64,000 nt of DNA from positions 1,344,356-1,408,355 of the forward strand of contig NZ_KB217483.1 in assembly GCF_000331305.1 (NCBI RefSeq). The letters are read 5' to 3'. Position numbers and translations under genes: made by a program. Source of the stretch: Calothrix sp. PCC 7103 (GTDB lineage Bacteria > Cyanobacteriota > Cyanobacteriia > Cyanobacteriales > Nostocaceae). Each line of letters starts with the position of its first letter. Position 1 is the first letter of the stretch. The notes under the pieces were generated by a model that searched no databases, had not been told where the DNA came from, and worked only from the letters and a program-made list of their open reading frames with translations. Positions 53,368-62,253 of the stretch are shown piece by piece.

Positions 53368-53892
53368 TTAAACCCAATTTTCAAAATTTTCAGCAGCTAC
53401 TTGCGGAGCGTAAAGTTTGTCCCAGTTTCGGTCTAGGTGTTCTTTCACAATTCGAGAAATAAACCCAACGGCACCATCCCTATCGTAATAAACCCCAATT
53501 TTCAAAAATACCAAGTTTTGAATTCCAAGGGTTATGTAGTTTAGTTGCCTCCTTACTGTTGCATCAGGCGATAAAGTAACATCCCATAGAGGATTAGTAG
53601 GAAGATTCTTAATTTCCTGCTTATAAGGTGGCAATCCTTCAATGCCATCCTTAAAGACAGTCTCTCCCCACTGCCGGAACGAAATCTCCCTGGCAGCAGC
53701 GTCGATTCGCGATAGTTGTAAGTAATAATCCCTATTCTTCCCTATCCATCCCCGTACATACTGAGTAATCAAGCCTTTTTCAGAATCACCCGATAGTTCC
53801 CTAAAAGCTTCTATCCTCTCCGCATCCTGCGGGGAAACGTAGTAGTAAGAAAGCGGGTACTTGTTCATCGGGTTCTCTAAAAATGATTCCAT
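53368..53892 (-). CDS. Hypothetical plasmid protein (174 aa)
   Basis: Contains YYYVSPQDAERIEAFRELSG and LITQYVRGWIGKNRDYYLQL, then PLWDVTLSPDATVRRQLNYI, TLGIQNLVFLKIGVYYDRDG. The mixed helix/strand pattern with conserved aromatics is known from cyanobacterial plasmid proteins without assigned function. It is divergent from the gene at 54047; the 155-bp AT-rich gap must hold both promoters. Confidence 0.55.
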   Translation of the reverse strand: MESFLENPMNKYPLSYYYVSPQDAERIEAFRELSGDSEKGLITQYVRGWIGKNRDYYLQLSRIDAAAREISFRQWGETVFKDGIEGLPPYKQEIKNLPTNPLWDVTLSPDATVRRQLNYITLGIQNLVFLKIGVYYDRDGAVGFISRIVKEHLDRNWDKLYAPQVAAENFENWV

Positions 53893-54046
53893 CGTTAATT
53901 ATAAGTGGTAGATGTTCCCTAAAATTATGACATCTTTTATTACTTTTGTTATAAATCTATATTAAATAAATATTTTATTATTTTTGTTATATATTCTTAC
54001 TGCTGTGATATTATTCAAATAATCAACTACCCTTACATTAGGTAAA

Positions 54047-54646
54047 ATGAGTTACTGCGAACTCCTAGAAGTATTGCCACGCAAGGGATTGGAGCCAAGA
54101 CAGTTCCTACGTCTCTGTTTTGGAATCGCCGACCTTAGTCCAGAACGTCTGCTGGAAGAGGAAACCATGTTTAAGTACAGTAGTGCGTGTATCAAATTAC
54201 TATCAGAACTGCTTGGTGTCCAAAAGCAGACGGTTCGGAACTGGGGAGACAATCCCAGCTTCGACAAAATGCCTTACCATACAAGGTTGGCGCTAGCTTA
54301 TATCAACAGGTACAGCGAATTAGATAGAAAAACTATTTTCCAAATTGTTGAAGGGGAAAAGTTTACTCCACCCATCGCAAGTGCCGAGACTTTCCTAAAA
54401 GCAGTATTTTTCGAGGGGATGTCCTCAAACCAAAGATTAATTACAGTAACTCATATCAACTTCCGACCCCAATGCATTAAAACCTTGTCGCAAGTATTGG
54501 GAATAGCTCCTTCCGGAGTACAGGAATGGGGGCAAGATATCTCATTCAAAAAAATGCCCAAGTATCACCAACACACCTTGGGTTACGCTCTCGCCATCTT
54601 GCAGCAGCATCTATGTGAGCAACCAAGACTGGCTGTATCAGCATAG
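54047..54646 (+). CDS. Protein with duplicated HTH-like domain
   Basis: 199 aa built from two related units: residues about 48-87 (ACIKLLSELLGVQKQTVRNW, GDNPSFDKMPYHTRLALAY) and about 141-180 (QCIKTLSQVLGIAPSGVQEW, GQDISFKKMPKYHQHTLGYA). Each contains a helix-turn-helix like those of phage Cro/antirepressor-type regulators. Two DNA-binding units in one chain suggest recognition of direct repeats. It precedes the 405-aa gene by 78 bp. Function unknown. Confidence 0.6.
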   Translation: MSYCELLEVLPRKGLEPRQFLRLCFGIADLSPERLLEEETMFKYSSACIKLLSELLGVQKQTVRNWGDNPSFDKMPYHTRLALAYINRYSELDRKTIFQIVEGEKFTPPIASAETFLKAVFFEGMSSNQRLITVTHINFRPQCIKTLSQVLGIAPSGVQEWGQDISFKKMPKYHQHTLGYALAILQQHLCEQPRLAVSA

Positions 54647-54724
54647 TATTCCAAAACAGTCAAATTAGGGAATTTGGTCTGAAAAATAGACCAAAACATT
54701 TATAAAAGCAAAGGTAAATCTATC

Positions 54725-55942
54725 ATGAAAGCTACTCTCACATCAACTCCTTACTCCCAGCAGCATCAAGTAGATTCAAGTCCTACCAAGCATATTGAAG
54801 AAAGTACCCTCTCGTATCTACATACAAGCTTCTTGCTCTGGGAATATAAAACCAGCTACGACGCGCGTGAATATCGCCAACTACTAGATGATTACGGATG
54901 GGACAAAGGAAGCTCTGAAGAACAGCGCGCGCTCAAAATAGCTAAACACTTTCAACAGTTCGTAAATTGTCCAGAACAACTGGCGCCAATACCAGTAACA
55001 ATCCTTCTCAAGCTGTGTTCTAAAAACTACAGGTCAATAATCGATTTGCTCGTGAACTACCCGCCATCCGGATTAACCTGTCAAATCGTACTTGACTTAA
55101 TCGAAGAAAGAGAAGACCTCCTAAAAGCTGAAAAGCAGCAGCAACTTGAACTAGAAAAAGAAAAAGAAAAATTATCCATCTGGCGCCGGACACCCAAAGG
55201 CGAAAGGTATTGTCAATTCCCTCCTCAGTGGGATGAGAGTCAACAAACAGGTGTACTAGCGCAAGACCTAATTGACAATTATGGCTTAATTCCTCAAACC
55301 ATATTAAGAGAAGCAATAGCGGATTATCACGCCAAGATTACCCATCAGGAGCAATCCCAAATCGAGACTGCTGAATTGATGGTTGAGTCGGAAACATCGG
55401 AAACATTTTTGCAAGTTGACACACGTCCACTTGAGAATGAAAAAGCTAGCCAAGAAATTATCCCACAAGAGCAAGTATTATTTCCCCAAGTTCAAGGCGC
55501 CGACAGTGACAACCAAAAACAGTGTACTACTTCCTCAAATAACATAGAAACAGCTACTACCCTAGATAGCAATCTAACCAGTAGTACTGCTTCCACACAA
55601 CCAGTTGAGATGGATGAAGCATCTATACTAGTAGAAAAACTTAAATCAGCCACCAGCTATTATCAAATTAGAAGCGCAATATATCGCCACCTCAGCGTGA
55701 AAGATAAAGCTTGGGAGCAACTACCAATTACAGAAAAATCAAGAATTGAGAAATTACTGCCTCAAGAAATGTTACTTTTAAATCAAGCTAGAGATAACGG
55801 TTTAATTCTTGACTATTATGAGCTAGAAACTGGCTACTTTCAAATATTTATTGAATATGAGAACAAGCCTGTAAGCGTTAGTAAATCAAGTATAATTAGC
55901 TGGCTTAAAGAGCAAGAAACACTTAACTGCGTAACAGGTTAA
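54725..55942 (+). CDS. Hypothetical plasmid protein (405 aa)
   Basis: The N-terminal half (YLHTSFLLWEYKTSYDAREY, ILLKLCSKNYRSIIDLLVNY) is helical and then a highly charged coiled coil follows (EEREDLLKAEKQQQLELEKE). The middle from about 215 to 300 is low-complexity and Gln/Thr/Ser-rich. The C-terminal 100 residues (ILVEKLKSATSYYQIRSAIY) are helical again. No family recognised; proteins of this shape accompany replication or partition modules in cyanobacterial plasmids. Two GGCGCC sites lie within the gene. Confidence 0.55.
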   Translation: MKATLTSTPYSQQHQVDSSPTKHIEESTLSYLHTSFLLWEYKTSYDAREYRQLLDDYGWDKGSSEEQRALKIAKHFQQFVNCPEQLAPIPVTILLKLCSKNYRSIIDLLVNYPPSGLTCQIVLDLIEEREDLLKAEKQQQLELEKEKEKLSIWRRTPKGERYCQFPPQWDESQQTGVLAQDLIDNYGLIPQTILREAIADYHAKITHQEQSQIETAELMVESETSETFLQVDTRPLENEKASQEIIPQEQVLFPQVQGADSDNQKQCTTSSNNIETATTLDSNLTSSTASTQPVEMDEASILVEKLKSATSYYQIRSAIYRHLSVKDKAWEQLPITEKSRIEKLLPQEMLLLNQARDNGLILDYYELETGYFQIFIEYENKPVSVSKSSIISWLKEQETLNCVTG

Positions 55943-56112
55943 ACCACACCAACTAATACTTCCTCAATCAGGAACTCAATCATGAAAAAATCCCTAATTT
56001 TCTTGTGGAGTGGGCATCCTTGCCCGCTTCAAAACATAGGAAAAGCTTTAGAAAACCCATCTCACAAGATAGATAATTTAATTGTATAAAATCTCAAACA
56101 ACCAAATATATA
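55943..56112. repeat. Intergenic repeat GTGGAGTGGGCATCC...GCCCGC
   Basis: Bases about 56004-56029 (TGTGGAGTGGGCATCCTTGC then CCGC) match a common cyanobacterial intergenic repeat. An ATG-led frame of 35 codons covers it but is not convincing as a gene. Confidence 0.35.
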
Positions 56113-56706
56113 ATGAACATTTTCAGATATGTAGTAGGGCAATCAGTAGATTTCGCTCTTAATTTAGACGAATGGGCATCATTATCAGAAGATTACATAA
56201 ATCTCTATTTTGACGGGAATAGAGAAAATGTCCGCAATACTACCTTTGGCGATTGTATATCAAAGATACAATTCTTAATCAATTTATTTAGAGAACCAGA
56301 ACAAGGATTCACTATTGATGATTTTAGGGGCGTTGTAGATGAACAAGGAATTCTTCAAGCAATTGCTGTAATTCAAGACGTTGAATTATACAATGAAGGA
56401 GAAAGATTTCCAGCTATAGCGATCGAATCGATCTGCTCGGCGCCTTGGAACGTGATTGAACAAACACAAGTACAAACGCGCAAAGGTGGTCCAACGTCAC
56501 TGATAGAGGAAATTGTTAAGGAAAGTAAATTAAAACAATTTGGTGGTGTCGTCAAGTTGTTTACCATCCCGCGCGCAAAATCTCGCTACACTAAGATTGG
56601 GTTTGTAGATACTGATGGCTCAGGAGAAATGCTACTAACAGAAGCTGCTTCTGATGAATTTCTAGGTAGGCAACAACAGCGACGTGACTCGCAAACATTT
56701 GATTAA
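56113..56706 (+). CDS. GNAT-like acetyltransferase fold protein
   Basis: 197 aa. The order AIAVIQDVELYNEGERFPAI, AIESICSAPWNV, then KGGPTSLIEEIVKESKLKQF (motif A-like) and VVKLFTIPRAKSRYTKIGFV recalls the GNAT fold, including the late Y..iGF.. strand. The acetyl-CoA loop is degenerate. It may be an acetyltransferase antitoxin or toxin partner, or a catalytically dead version. It is followed after 21 bp by a coiled-coil gene. Confidence 0.55.
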   Translation: MNIFRYVVGQSVDFALNLDEWASLSEDYINLYFDGNRENVRNTTFGDCISKIQFLINLFREPEQGFTIDDFRGVVDEQGILQAIAVIQDVELYNEGERFPAIAIESICSAPWNVIEQTQVQTRKGGPTSLIEEIVKESKLKQFGGVVKLFTIPRAKSRYTKIGFVDTDGSGEMLLTEAASDEFLGRQQQRRDSQTFD

Positions 56707-56727
56707 CAACCTGATTAAACTAATGCC

Positions 56728-56979
56728 ATGAACCAAACTGACAGCACCCCAACACCCGAAACGCTTGAAATATGGCGCGCGCTTGATGAGGTTGACCAAG
56801 ACCCATGTATAGGGCGCCTAACAAAAGAAGAAAAAGACATCCTCTTCGACGAATTTTTCAGCAAAGAAGCTAAAATGGCACGTTTACAAAGGATACGCGA
56901 ACGCAAGCAAGCTCTAGAAGAAAAGCTCGCTTCATTATTAACAATGGAAAAACAATTAGTAGAAAGCCTGCAAGAATAA
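56728..56979 (+). CDS. Small coiled-coil protein (paralogue 2)
   Basis: 83 aa. Acidic head (TPETLEIWRALDEVDQDPCI) and coiled coil (MARLQRIRERKQALEEKLAS, then LLTMEKQLVESLQE). It shares the RERKQ...L.....EK..E.L pattern with the proteins at 9344 and 57043. The three are probably paralogues. Role unknown. Confidence 0.55.
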   Translation: MNQTDSTPTPETLEIWRALDEVDQDPCIGRLTKEEKDILFDEFFSKEAKMARLQRIRERKQALEEKLASLLTMEKQLVESLQE

Positions 56980-57042
56980 AACTACATATATACTTACATA
57001 ATTAGTTACATTTTTAATTATGAACAAGTAGAGAAAAAAATA

Positions 57043-57318
57043 ATGACAAATCAAAAATATCAGCCAACAACAGAAGATTTGAAGCGATGGCAAAGATTGG
57101 ACGAACTTGGTATGACCGCTATGTGTGGCACACCCATGTCAGATGAAGAATACGAACATCGACTTCAATCTGTGATTGATGGTAGCTGTTTTACTAAGTA
57201 TCTGGATAAAGTATTGAAGCGAAAGAAAGAACTTCAGGACAAGTTAAAAGGTATCGAACAAACAGAACAAATGTTAAGGGCGAAGATTGCAGAATTTCAA
57301 AACCAAAAGGTAAGTTAG
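57043..57318 (+). CDS. Small coiled-coil protein (paralogue 3)
   Basis: 91 aa. TTEDLKRWQRLDELGMTAMC matches TPETLEIWRALDEVDQDPCI of the preceding gene (T..L..W..LDE......C) and the end KRKKELQDKLKGIEQTEQML is the same coiled coil. Tandem duplication is evident. Followed by a long palindrome at 57329. Confidence 0.6.
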   Translation: MTNQKYQPTTEDLKRWQRLDELGMTAMCGTPMSDEEYEHRLQSVIDGSCFTKYLDKVLKRKKELQDKLKGIEQTEQMLRAKIAEFQNQKVS

Positions 57319-57328
57319 CATTACTTTG

Positions 57329-57358
57329 ATTGGAGTGCGTCTTGAGACGCACTCCAAT
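57329..57358 (+). terminator. 30-bp near-perfect palindrome after coiled-coil gene
   Basis: ATTGGAGTGCGTCT (57329-57342) pairs fully with AGACGCACTCCAAT (57345-57358) with a 2-nt centre. It lies 10 bp after the stop codon. No T-run follows, so termination may need another factor or the element may be a repeat. Confidence 0.7.
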
Positions 57359-58271
57359 ATACTAAAAAAGTACTAATGGATGGCACCTCTATTCAAAAGG
57401 AGTAGTTAGGGGTTGCAATAAAATCAAGTATCAGCTGGAGTTGAAGAAAATGATTAAAGATTGGCGCCTGTAATCAGTGCGTATGTATAAAGGCGCCTTT
57501 AAATCAAGCCTTTGGGGACACTTTTAAGTAAATACGTGCCTTATATTCAATATTGATTGCGGCGCCGAACGAATTAAATACTCCTCCTTATTTGACTCAT
57601 TAAACCAATACCTTTGCCGAGAGCTTAGAGGTAACTGCAATTTTAACGCTCATAATATGTCTAAAAAGTCAATACCTTATAGGCTCTCTGCCGCTTTAGT
57701 ACTCATGAAAATAAAAATCACCCACATGGGTACCATCGCAGTTTGTAGTATGCTTTACACTACAGGTTAGATGTTATACAAGCTAATATGAAAAAGCGCT
57801 CTTAATTCGATATAGGCGAATTCAAATTTTCGGCTCAAATACATGCAACAATATTTAAAAAATATTAAATTTTTGTATGTTTATACAGTATTGAGAATAA
57901 TATACCGGAAATTCATTGGTCACAAGTTAAGGTCATGATAGATTTGTCAATATATCTATAGAATGAAAAAGATGCTAAAAACCGTAATGGAAAACATCAT
58001 TTTTGGGTTAGCTAACGTCTAATTTTGTAACCATCGTTCATATTTTTGCTGAAACCTTAGTACAAAGCTAAGTTTTATGCCTTATTTTTTACTTTAGTTT
58101 CAGTATTATTTCTAATTGACAAAACTAATGTTATCTTAAGTTGTCACGAATGCCGGAAATTAGATATGTTACGATTTAGACCGCAAAGCTATCAGAGTGC
58201 ATCGTTGTAAGGTTATTGTAAACATTGCTTGATTTATTAATATAAAGCTATCTGCAATATCTGGAGAAAAC
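57359..58271. other. 0.9-kb non-coding stretch before the nuclease pair
   Basis: No gene. It has a GGCGCC hairpin (57466-57471 with 57493-57498, then TTTAAA), a GGCGCC at 57561, and an AT-rich part (57820-58270) that must hold the promoter of the EEP/EndoU genes. A small RNA cannot be excluded. Confidence 0.4.
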
Positions 58272-59267
58272 ATGACGGAATTTAAAGTCATGACTTGGAA
58301 TGTAGAGAATTTATTTCGCTTTGGTAGTGGATTTGGCGCCAAAACACAAGAAGATTACACGCAAAAGCTCTTAAGCTTGGCTAAGGTAATATTGCATCTC
58401 GACCCTCATGTATTGGCTATCCAAGAAATTGGTGATGTAGATGCATTGGAAGAACTCGTAACACTACTTGAAGGGCGTTATCCACATACGCTTGTATCTG
58501 AATTTTCAGACCCTCGTGGGATACGTGTTGGCTTTATTTCAAAATTAGAAATAGAAGAACATGAGGAAATAGTAAATTTTTCTGAAGGTGGTTTTCTAAA
58601 AGTACTTGCTCAAGAAGCACTTGAGAATGTAACTTCTATTAACCGCATGGGTCGAGCAGCTTTACGCATTATTATTAGACCATTACCAGACATTCCTATT
58701 CATCTTATCAATGCCCATCTAAAATCTAAGCTATTAACTTTTTCTTCAACAGCAAATCGACCACGGTTTACTCCAAAAGATGAAAATGAACGTACCCGAA
58801 CTGCTGGGTTAGCGCTTTTAAAAAGAACAGCAGAGGCAACCGCTTTACGTATCAGAGCAAATGAACTACTAGAAAATAATTCAAAGCAATCCCTCATTTT
58901 ACTGGGGGATATGAACGATGTACCATCTGCTGCCACTACTCAAATACTTCAAGGAGCTAGCGGTAGTGAAATTGGTACGCGCGGTTTTAATCAGCCAGAT
59001 AAAGGAGATGATACAAGATTATTTAATTTAGCTCCCCTAATTCCTGAAGAAAGGCGATATTCTCGTATTTTCCAAAACAATAAGGAGCTAATAGACCATA
59101 TTTTTGTTAGTCAAGAATTACTACCTGGTCAGCCTCGTAAATTACCACAAGTAGATAGCTATATAGACTTTACTGACGCATTACCCTCTATTAACGATGA
59201 CCCAAATTTAAGACGAGGAAAACCCGGCTCTGACCATGCACCAATCATCGCAATTTTTGACCTGTAA
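58272..59267 (+). CDS. Endonuclease/exonuclease/phosphatase (EEP) family protein
   Basis: 331 aa. The motifs of the DNase I-like fold are in order: FKVMTWNVENLFR, VLAIQEIGDVD (catalytic Glu), IHLINAHLKSK, ILLGDMNDVPSA (Asp/Asn), IDHIFVSQELL and the final GSDHAPIIAIF (SDH). All key residues are present, so it should be active on phosphodiester bonds; DNA, RNA or phospholipid cannot be told apart by eye. No signal peptide. It is followed by the EndoU gene after 66 bp, so the two probably work together. Confidence 0.88.
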   Translation: MTEFKVMTWNVENLFRFGSGFGAKTQEDYTQKLLSLAKVILHLDPHVLAIQEIGDVDALEELVTLLEGRYPHTLVSEFSDPRGIRVGFISKLEIEEHEEIVNFSEGGFLKVLAQEALENVTSINRMGRAALRIIIRPLPDIPIHLINAHLKSKLLTFSSTANRPRFTPKDENERTRTAGLALLKRTAEATALRIRANELLENNSKQSLILLGDMNDVPSAATTQILQGASGSEIGTRGFNQPDKGDDTRLFNLAPLIPEERRYSRIFQNNKELIDHIFVSQELLPGQPRKLPQVDSYIDFTDALPSINDDPNLRRGKPGSDHAPIIAIFDL

Positions 59268-59333
59268 ATAATTTAATCCAGTTTAGCTTAAATATCAGGA
59301 ATAAAGCAACAAATTAAAAGGAGTACGAACAAA

Positions 59334-60671
59334 ATGCTTGCTAATTCAATGATTTATGATCAGATTTGGAAAGCTGATAAAAATGGCTTTTCGGTAAGTG
59401 TACGTAAACCTGACGGAAACTGGGTTAACGATTCGGCTGATATTTTGCTCGACCATCAAGTAAAAGCTGCAGGAGATAAATGGTCTGACTTGGCAATTCG
59501 CCCTCTATTTAATAAAGTGAAAGAATCTCGTCTTCAGGAACCTACTTATGCGGCGATGATTAGACTATTCGATAATTATATAGTTAACTATCGTGACCCC
59601 GAAGACTTTACGGAGCAAGAAAAGCAGGAAACAGATGCTTTTTTGGATTTGATCTTAAATACCCAACCAATGCAATTAGCTTACGAGTATATAACATCCG
59701 GTTTGGGCAAGCGAATGTCTTTAGATGAGTTTAAAAAAGAACTTGAAATCATATGGTTTGAGCCTTATACCAACTATTTTGGTGAGGATGAAATCAACTA
59801 TTGTTCTGGTTTTGAACATGTATTTGTTGGTGAAGGTCAATTTAACCCACGGGTTGGGGGTGGTCCAAATTGGGGAAAAATTAGTGGCTACCACAATTGG
59901 GTAAAATTTTACTTGGACGAGTCTAAGGGGCGGGTAAATTTTCTTGGTACACAGTACAAGCTGCCTGGAGTATCAGAAGTATTAAATCCCCATGTGGTCA
60001 CATTACAGATGACCTGGACTTTGGACAATATGAATGGTGACCCCGTTGCCCAAGTTTTTAAAGAGCGTGGTGGTTTTTTTGTTGGCGCCAGTCCAGAGTG
60101 TGACTTAGCGTTAGCCACCGTTGCCTATTATGAGTCAGTTCAAAGATTAACTGTTAACGAACGGCGGGCAGTAACTATTCAAGGTGGAAATTACAACTTA
60201 GTTATTTACCGCGAGACAACAAAGGATAAAGAACGAGGCAAGCACATCCGCTCATTCTATCCCGAATTTCAGGGTGGTGGAAATTTTGAACCTCTACCTC
60301 GACCTGGTAGTACTCCTATATTAAAGCCAATTGGTGAGGTAACTACACAGAGCGGTCCAGTAGTTGTAGTAGCTGCTCTTCCTAATCCAGAAGGAGAGGA
60401 ATTAGGTGAATGGGTAGAGCTAAAAAATAACTCATCCGAATCAATTTCGGTAGATAATTGGTATCTTACAGACAAAGCGGGTCGGCGGAAAATGCTAGAA
60501 GGTACTTTAGCTGCATCGGAACAAAAACAGTTTATTATACGAACAAACAGCCCTCAATCGATGCAACTGGGCAACTCAGGTGGTCGAATCGTACTTTATC
60601 GTCCGGATGGAGAAATGGTTGCCTCAGTGTTTTATAAAAAAGCCGCTTCAGGAGAGGTTATCAATTTCTAA
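59334..60671 (+). CDS. XendoU-type endoribonuclease fused to a lamin-tail (LTD) domain
   Basis: 445 aa. The eukaryotic-type EndoU domain (about residues 5-280) has SGFEHVFVGEGQFN (catalytic His162), SGYHNWVKFYLDESKGRVNF (His187), and FFVGASPECDLALATVAYY. A hinge is followed by an LTD beta-sandwich (about 330-445: VVVVAALPNPEGEELGEWVE, LKNNSSESISVDNWYLTDKA, GNSGGRIVLYRPDG). EndoU cuts RNA at U residues; LTD domains often accompany secreted nucleases. There is no signal peptide. Fusion of EndoU to LTD is unusual. The gene is in line with an EEP nuclease and followed by a hairpin. Confidence 0.88.
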   Translation: MLANSMIYDQIWKADKNGFSVSVRKPDGNWVNDSADILLDHQVKAAGDKWSDLAIRPLFNKVKESRLQEPTYAAMIRLFDNYIVNYRDPEDFTEQEKQETDAFLDLILNTQPMQLAYEYITSGLGKRMSLDEFKKELEIIWFEPYTNYFGEDEINYCSGFEHVFVGEGQFNPRVGGGPNWGKISGYHNWVKFYLDESKGRVNFLGTQYKLPGVSEVLNPHVVTLQMTWTLDNMNGDPVAQVFKERGGFFVGASPECDLALATVAYYESVQRLTVNERRAVTIQGGNYNLVIYRETTKDKERGKHIRSFYPEFQGGGNFEPLPRPGSTPILKPIGEVTTQSGPVVVVAALPNPEGEELGEWVELKNNSSESISVDNWYLTDKAGRRKMLEGTLAASEQKQFIIRTNSPQSMQLGNSGGRIVLYRPDGEMVASVFYKKAASGEVINF

Positions 60672-60682
60672 CTAAACGGCGC

Positions 60683-60720
60683 CCGTTCCCCATGCACGCT
60701 ATAAAGCAAACGGGGAACGG
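60683..60720 (+). terminator. Hairpin after EndoU gene
   Basis: CCGTTCCCC (60683-60691) pairs fully with GGGGAACGG (60712-60720), 12 bp after the stop codon, followed by TTAATATTTA. Probable terminator. Confidence 0.7.
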
Positions 60721-60774
60721 TTAATATTTAAGTACTTATGCAATTATTAATATAGTACAAAGTGATTTTATGGA

Positions 60775-61026
60775 AACAAAGTTAGAGTAGAAGAGGCGCC
60801 GCAGTTTGTACCCCCACTACCAGATAATACTTGTTGGAATGCAGTGAGAGATTATTTAATTACCACACGGAAATTACCCGCAACTTTAATAGATTATCTA
60901 TACACGGCTGGGTTAATTTACTCTGATGCAAAACAAAATGCTGTGTTTGTCATGCGGTCATGGAGTGGGGAACCAGCAGTTAATTTTTATGAAATAGTTT
61001 TTGGTGGCGACATTCGCTGTAGGTAG
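60775..61026 (+). pseudogene. DUF3991/toprim (plasmid primase-like) remnant
   Basis: The frame after a stop reads GNKVRVEEAPQFVPPLPDNT, CWNAVRDYLITTRKLPATLI, DYLYTAGLIYSDAKQNAVFV, MRSWSGEPAVNFYEIV. This is the DUF3991 part of cyanobacterial plasmid DUF3991-toprim proteins. Both ends are missing and no ATG precedes it (only a GTG at 60844). Non-functional fragment. Confidence 0.7.
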
Positions 61027-61109
61027 CGATACCCCAACTAAGCGATAAACCCACCATTTTTTTAGCTGTATGGACTCTAGCTTCGCCATGTAGACTTTTT
61101 TGGTAAGGC

Positions 61110-62099
61110 CTAAATAATTTTCAATATTGATTTTCCTAGTGTCAATCTATTCTCTAAGTCTTGATGGGCTTGTCTGCAATTTTCTAATGTGTATTGATTT
61201 CCGACTAAAATCCTTATTTTCCCTTGTATGATATAGTTAAATAACGCATTAGTCTTAAATTTTAAAGCTTCTTGGTTATCAATGTAGTGCCGAATTACTG
61301 GACGTGTTACGTAAAAAGAACCACGTTGCTGTGTTCGATTACCTAATCGACTATTAAGGTCAATTGGTGGTATTACTCCACTAGATTGTCCAAAAGACAC
61401 TATAGTGCCTCGATTCTTTAAAACCTCAAAGCTGCGAGTAAAGGTAGTTGCTCCCACAGAATCATACACGACATCTACACCGACACCTTCTGTCCAATGC
61501 ATTACTCCTTTAACAAAGTCTTTTTCATCATAACGAATTAAGTAGTCAGCACCAGCTTCCTCTGCCAATTTTAACTTTCGTGCTGTAGATACTGTACCGA
61601 TAACTTTTGCACCTAGTAATTTAGCCATCTGTACTGTTAATAGACCAACGCCTCCTGCGGCTGCATGGATTAAAGCTGTATGTCCGGGTTGTAAATGGAA
61701 TGTATCATGGGTTAAAAAATAGGATGTTAAGCCTTGAAGTAAACAACTTGCTGCTATTACATCATCTACTTCTGGAGGTAAAGCTACCGCATGTTCTGCG
61801 TTAATAGCGATATACTCTGAGTAACTACCACCAGTAACATAAGCAAAGCCTACACGCTCACCAAGGGAAAATTGTTTAACTCTCTCTCCTTTGTTAATGA
61901 TTGTTCCTACACCTTCTTTTCCTAGAATAAAAGGTAGTGGAATTGGGTAAACTCCCATTCTTTCGTATATATCCACGAAGTTAATTCCAGCGAATGTTAA
62001 TTTGATGAGAATTTCATCAGGTTTAACTTCTGGCAATGGAACTTCTACTAAATTAATTTGGTCTAAGCCACCTTGCTTCTCTATGACTATTGCTTTCAT
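61110..62099 (-). CDS. Quinone oxidoreductase (zeta-crystallin-like MDR)
   Basis: From ATG 62099 (329 aa), preceded by AGAGGG at 7 nt; a TTG at 62105 is possible. Features of the NADPH:quinone reductase family: GINFVDIYERMGVYPIPLPF, ILGKEGVGTI, NADP-binding AAAGGVGLLTVQMAKLLGAK and VVYDSVGATTF, then LFNYIIQGKIRI. There are no zinc ligands, as expected. It reduces quinones one electron at a time. It lacks GGCGCC sites, unlike the plasmid-like part, so this end may be of other origin. Confidence 0.9.
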   Translation of the reverse strand: MKAIVIEKQGGLDQINLVEVPLPEVKPDEILIKLTFAGINFVDIYERMGVYPIPLPFILGKEGVGTIINKGERVKQFSLGERVGFAYVTGGSYSEYIAINAEHAVALPPEVDDVIAASCLLQGLTSYFLTHDTFHLQPGHTALIHAAAGGVGLLTVQMAKLLGAKVIGTVSTARKLKLAEEAGADYLIRYDEKDFVKGVMHWTEGVGVDVVYDSVGATTFTRSFEVLKNRGTIVSFGQSSGVIPPIDLNSRLGNRTQQRGSFYVTRPVIRHYIDNQEALKFKTNALFNYIIQGKIRILVGNQYTLENCRQAHQDLENRLTLGKSILKII

Positions 62100-62253
62100 A
62101 TACAACCCTCTGTAAAGACTTCTAATGAGTAAGTTGCTGGGATGGCTTACGCAAATAAACCTTGTAATCTCTATTATATTTAAGGAGCTTCCCAGCAGTT
62201 TACCCCTGTATTACATCTATTGTGCGTGGGTCTTAAATCACAAAAATCTGTAA

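Noticed and set aside
55983-56090. 35-codon ORF after the 405-aa gene
   Set aside because: It consists mostly of a known intergenic repeat type (GTGGAGTGGGCATCC...), so a protein is unlikely.
59334-60671. Contact-dependent (CDI/polymorphic) toxin of the EndoU class
   Set aside because: There is no N-terminal delivery domain, no pre-toxin motif and no immunity gene downstream; the EndoU domain is N-terminal, not C-terminal.
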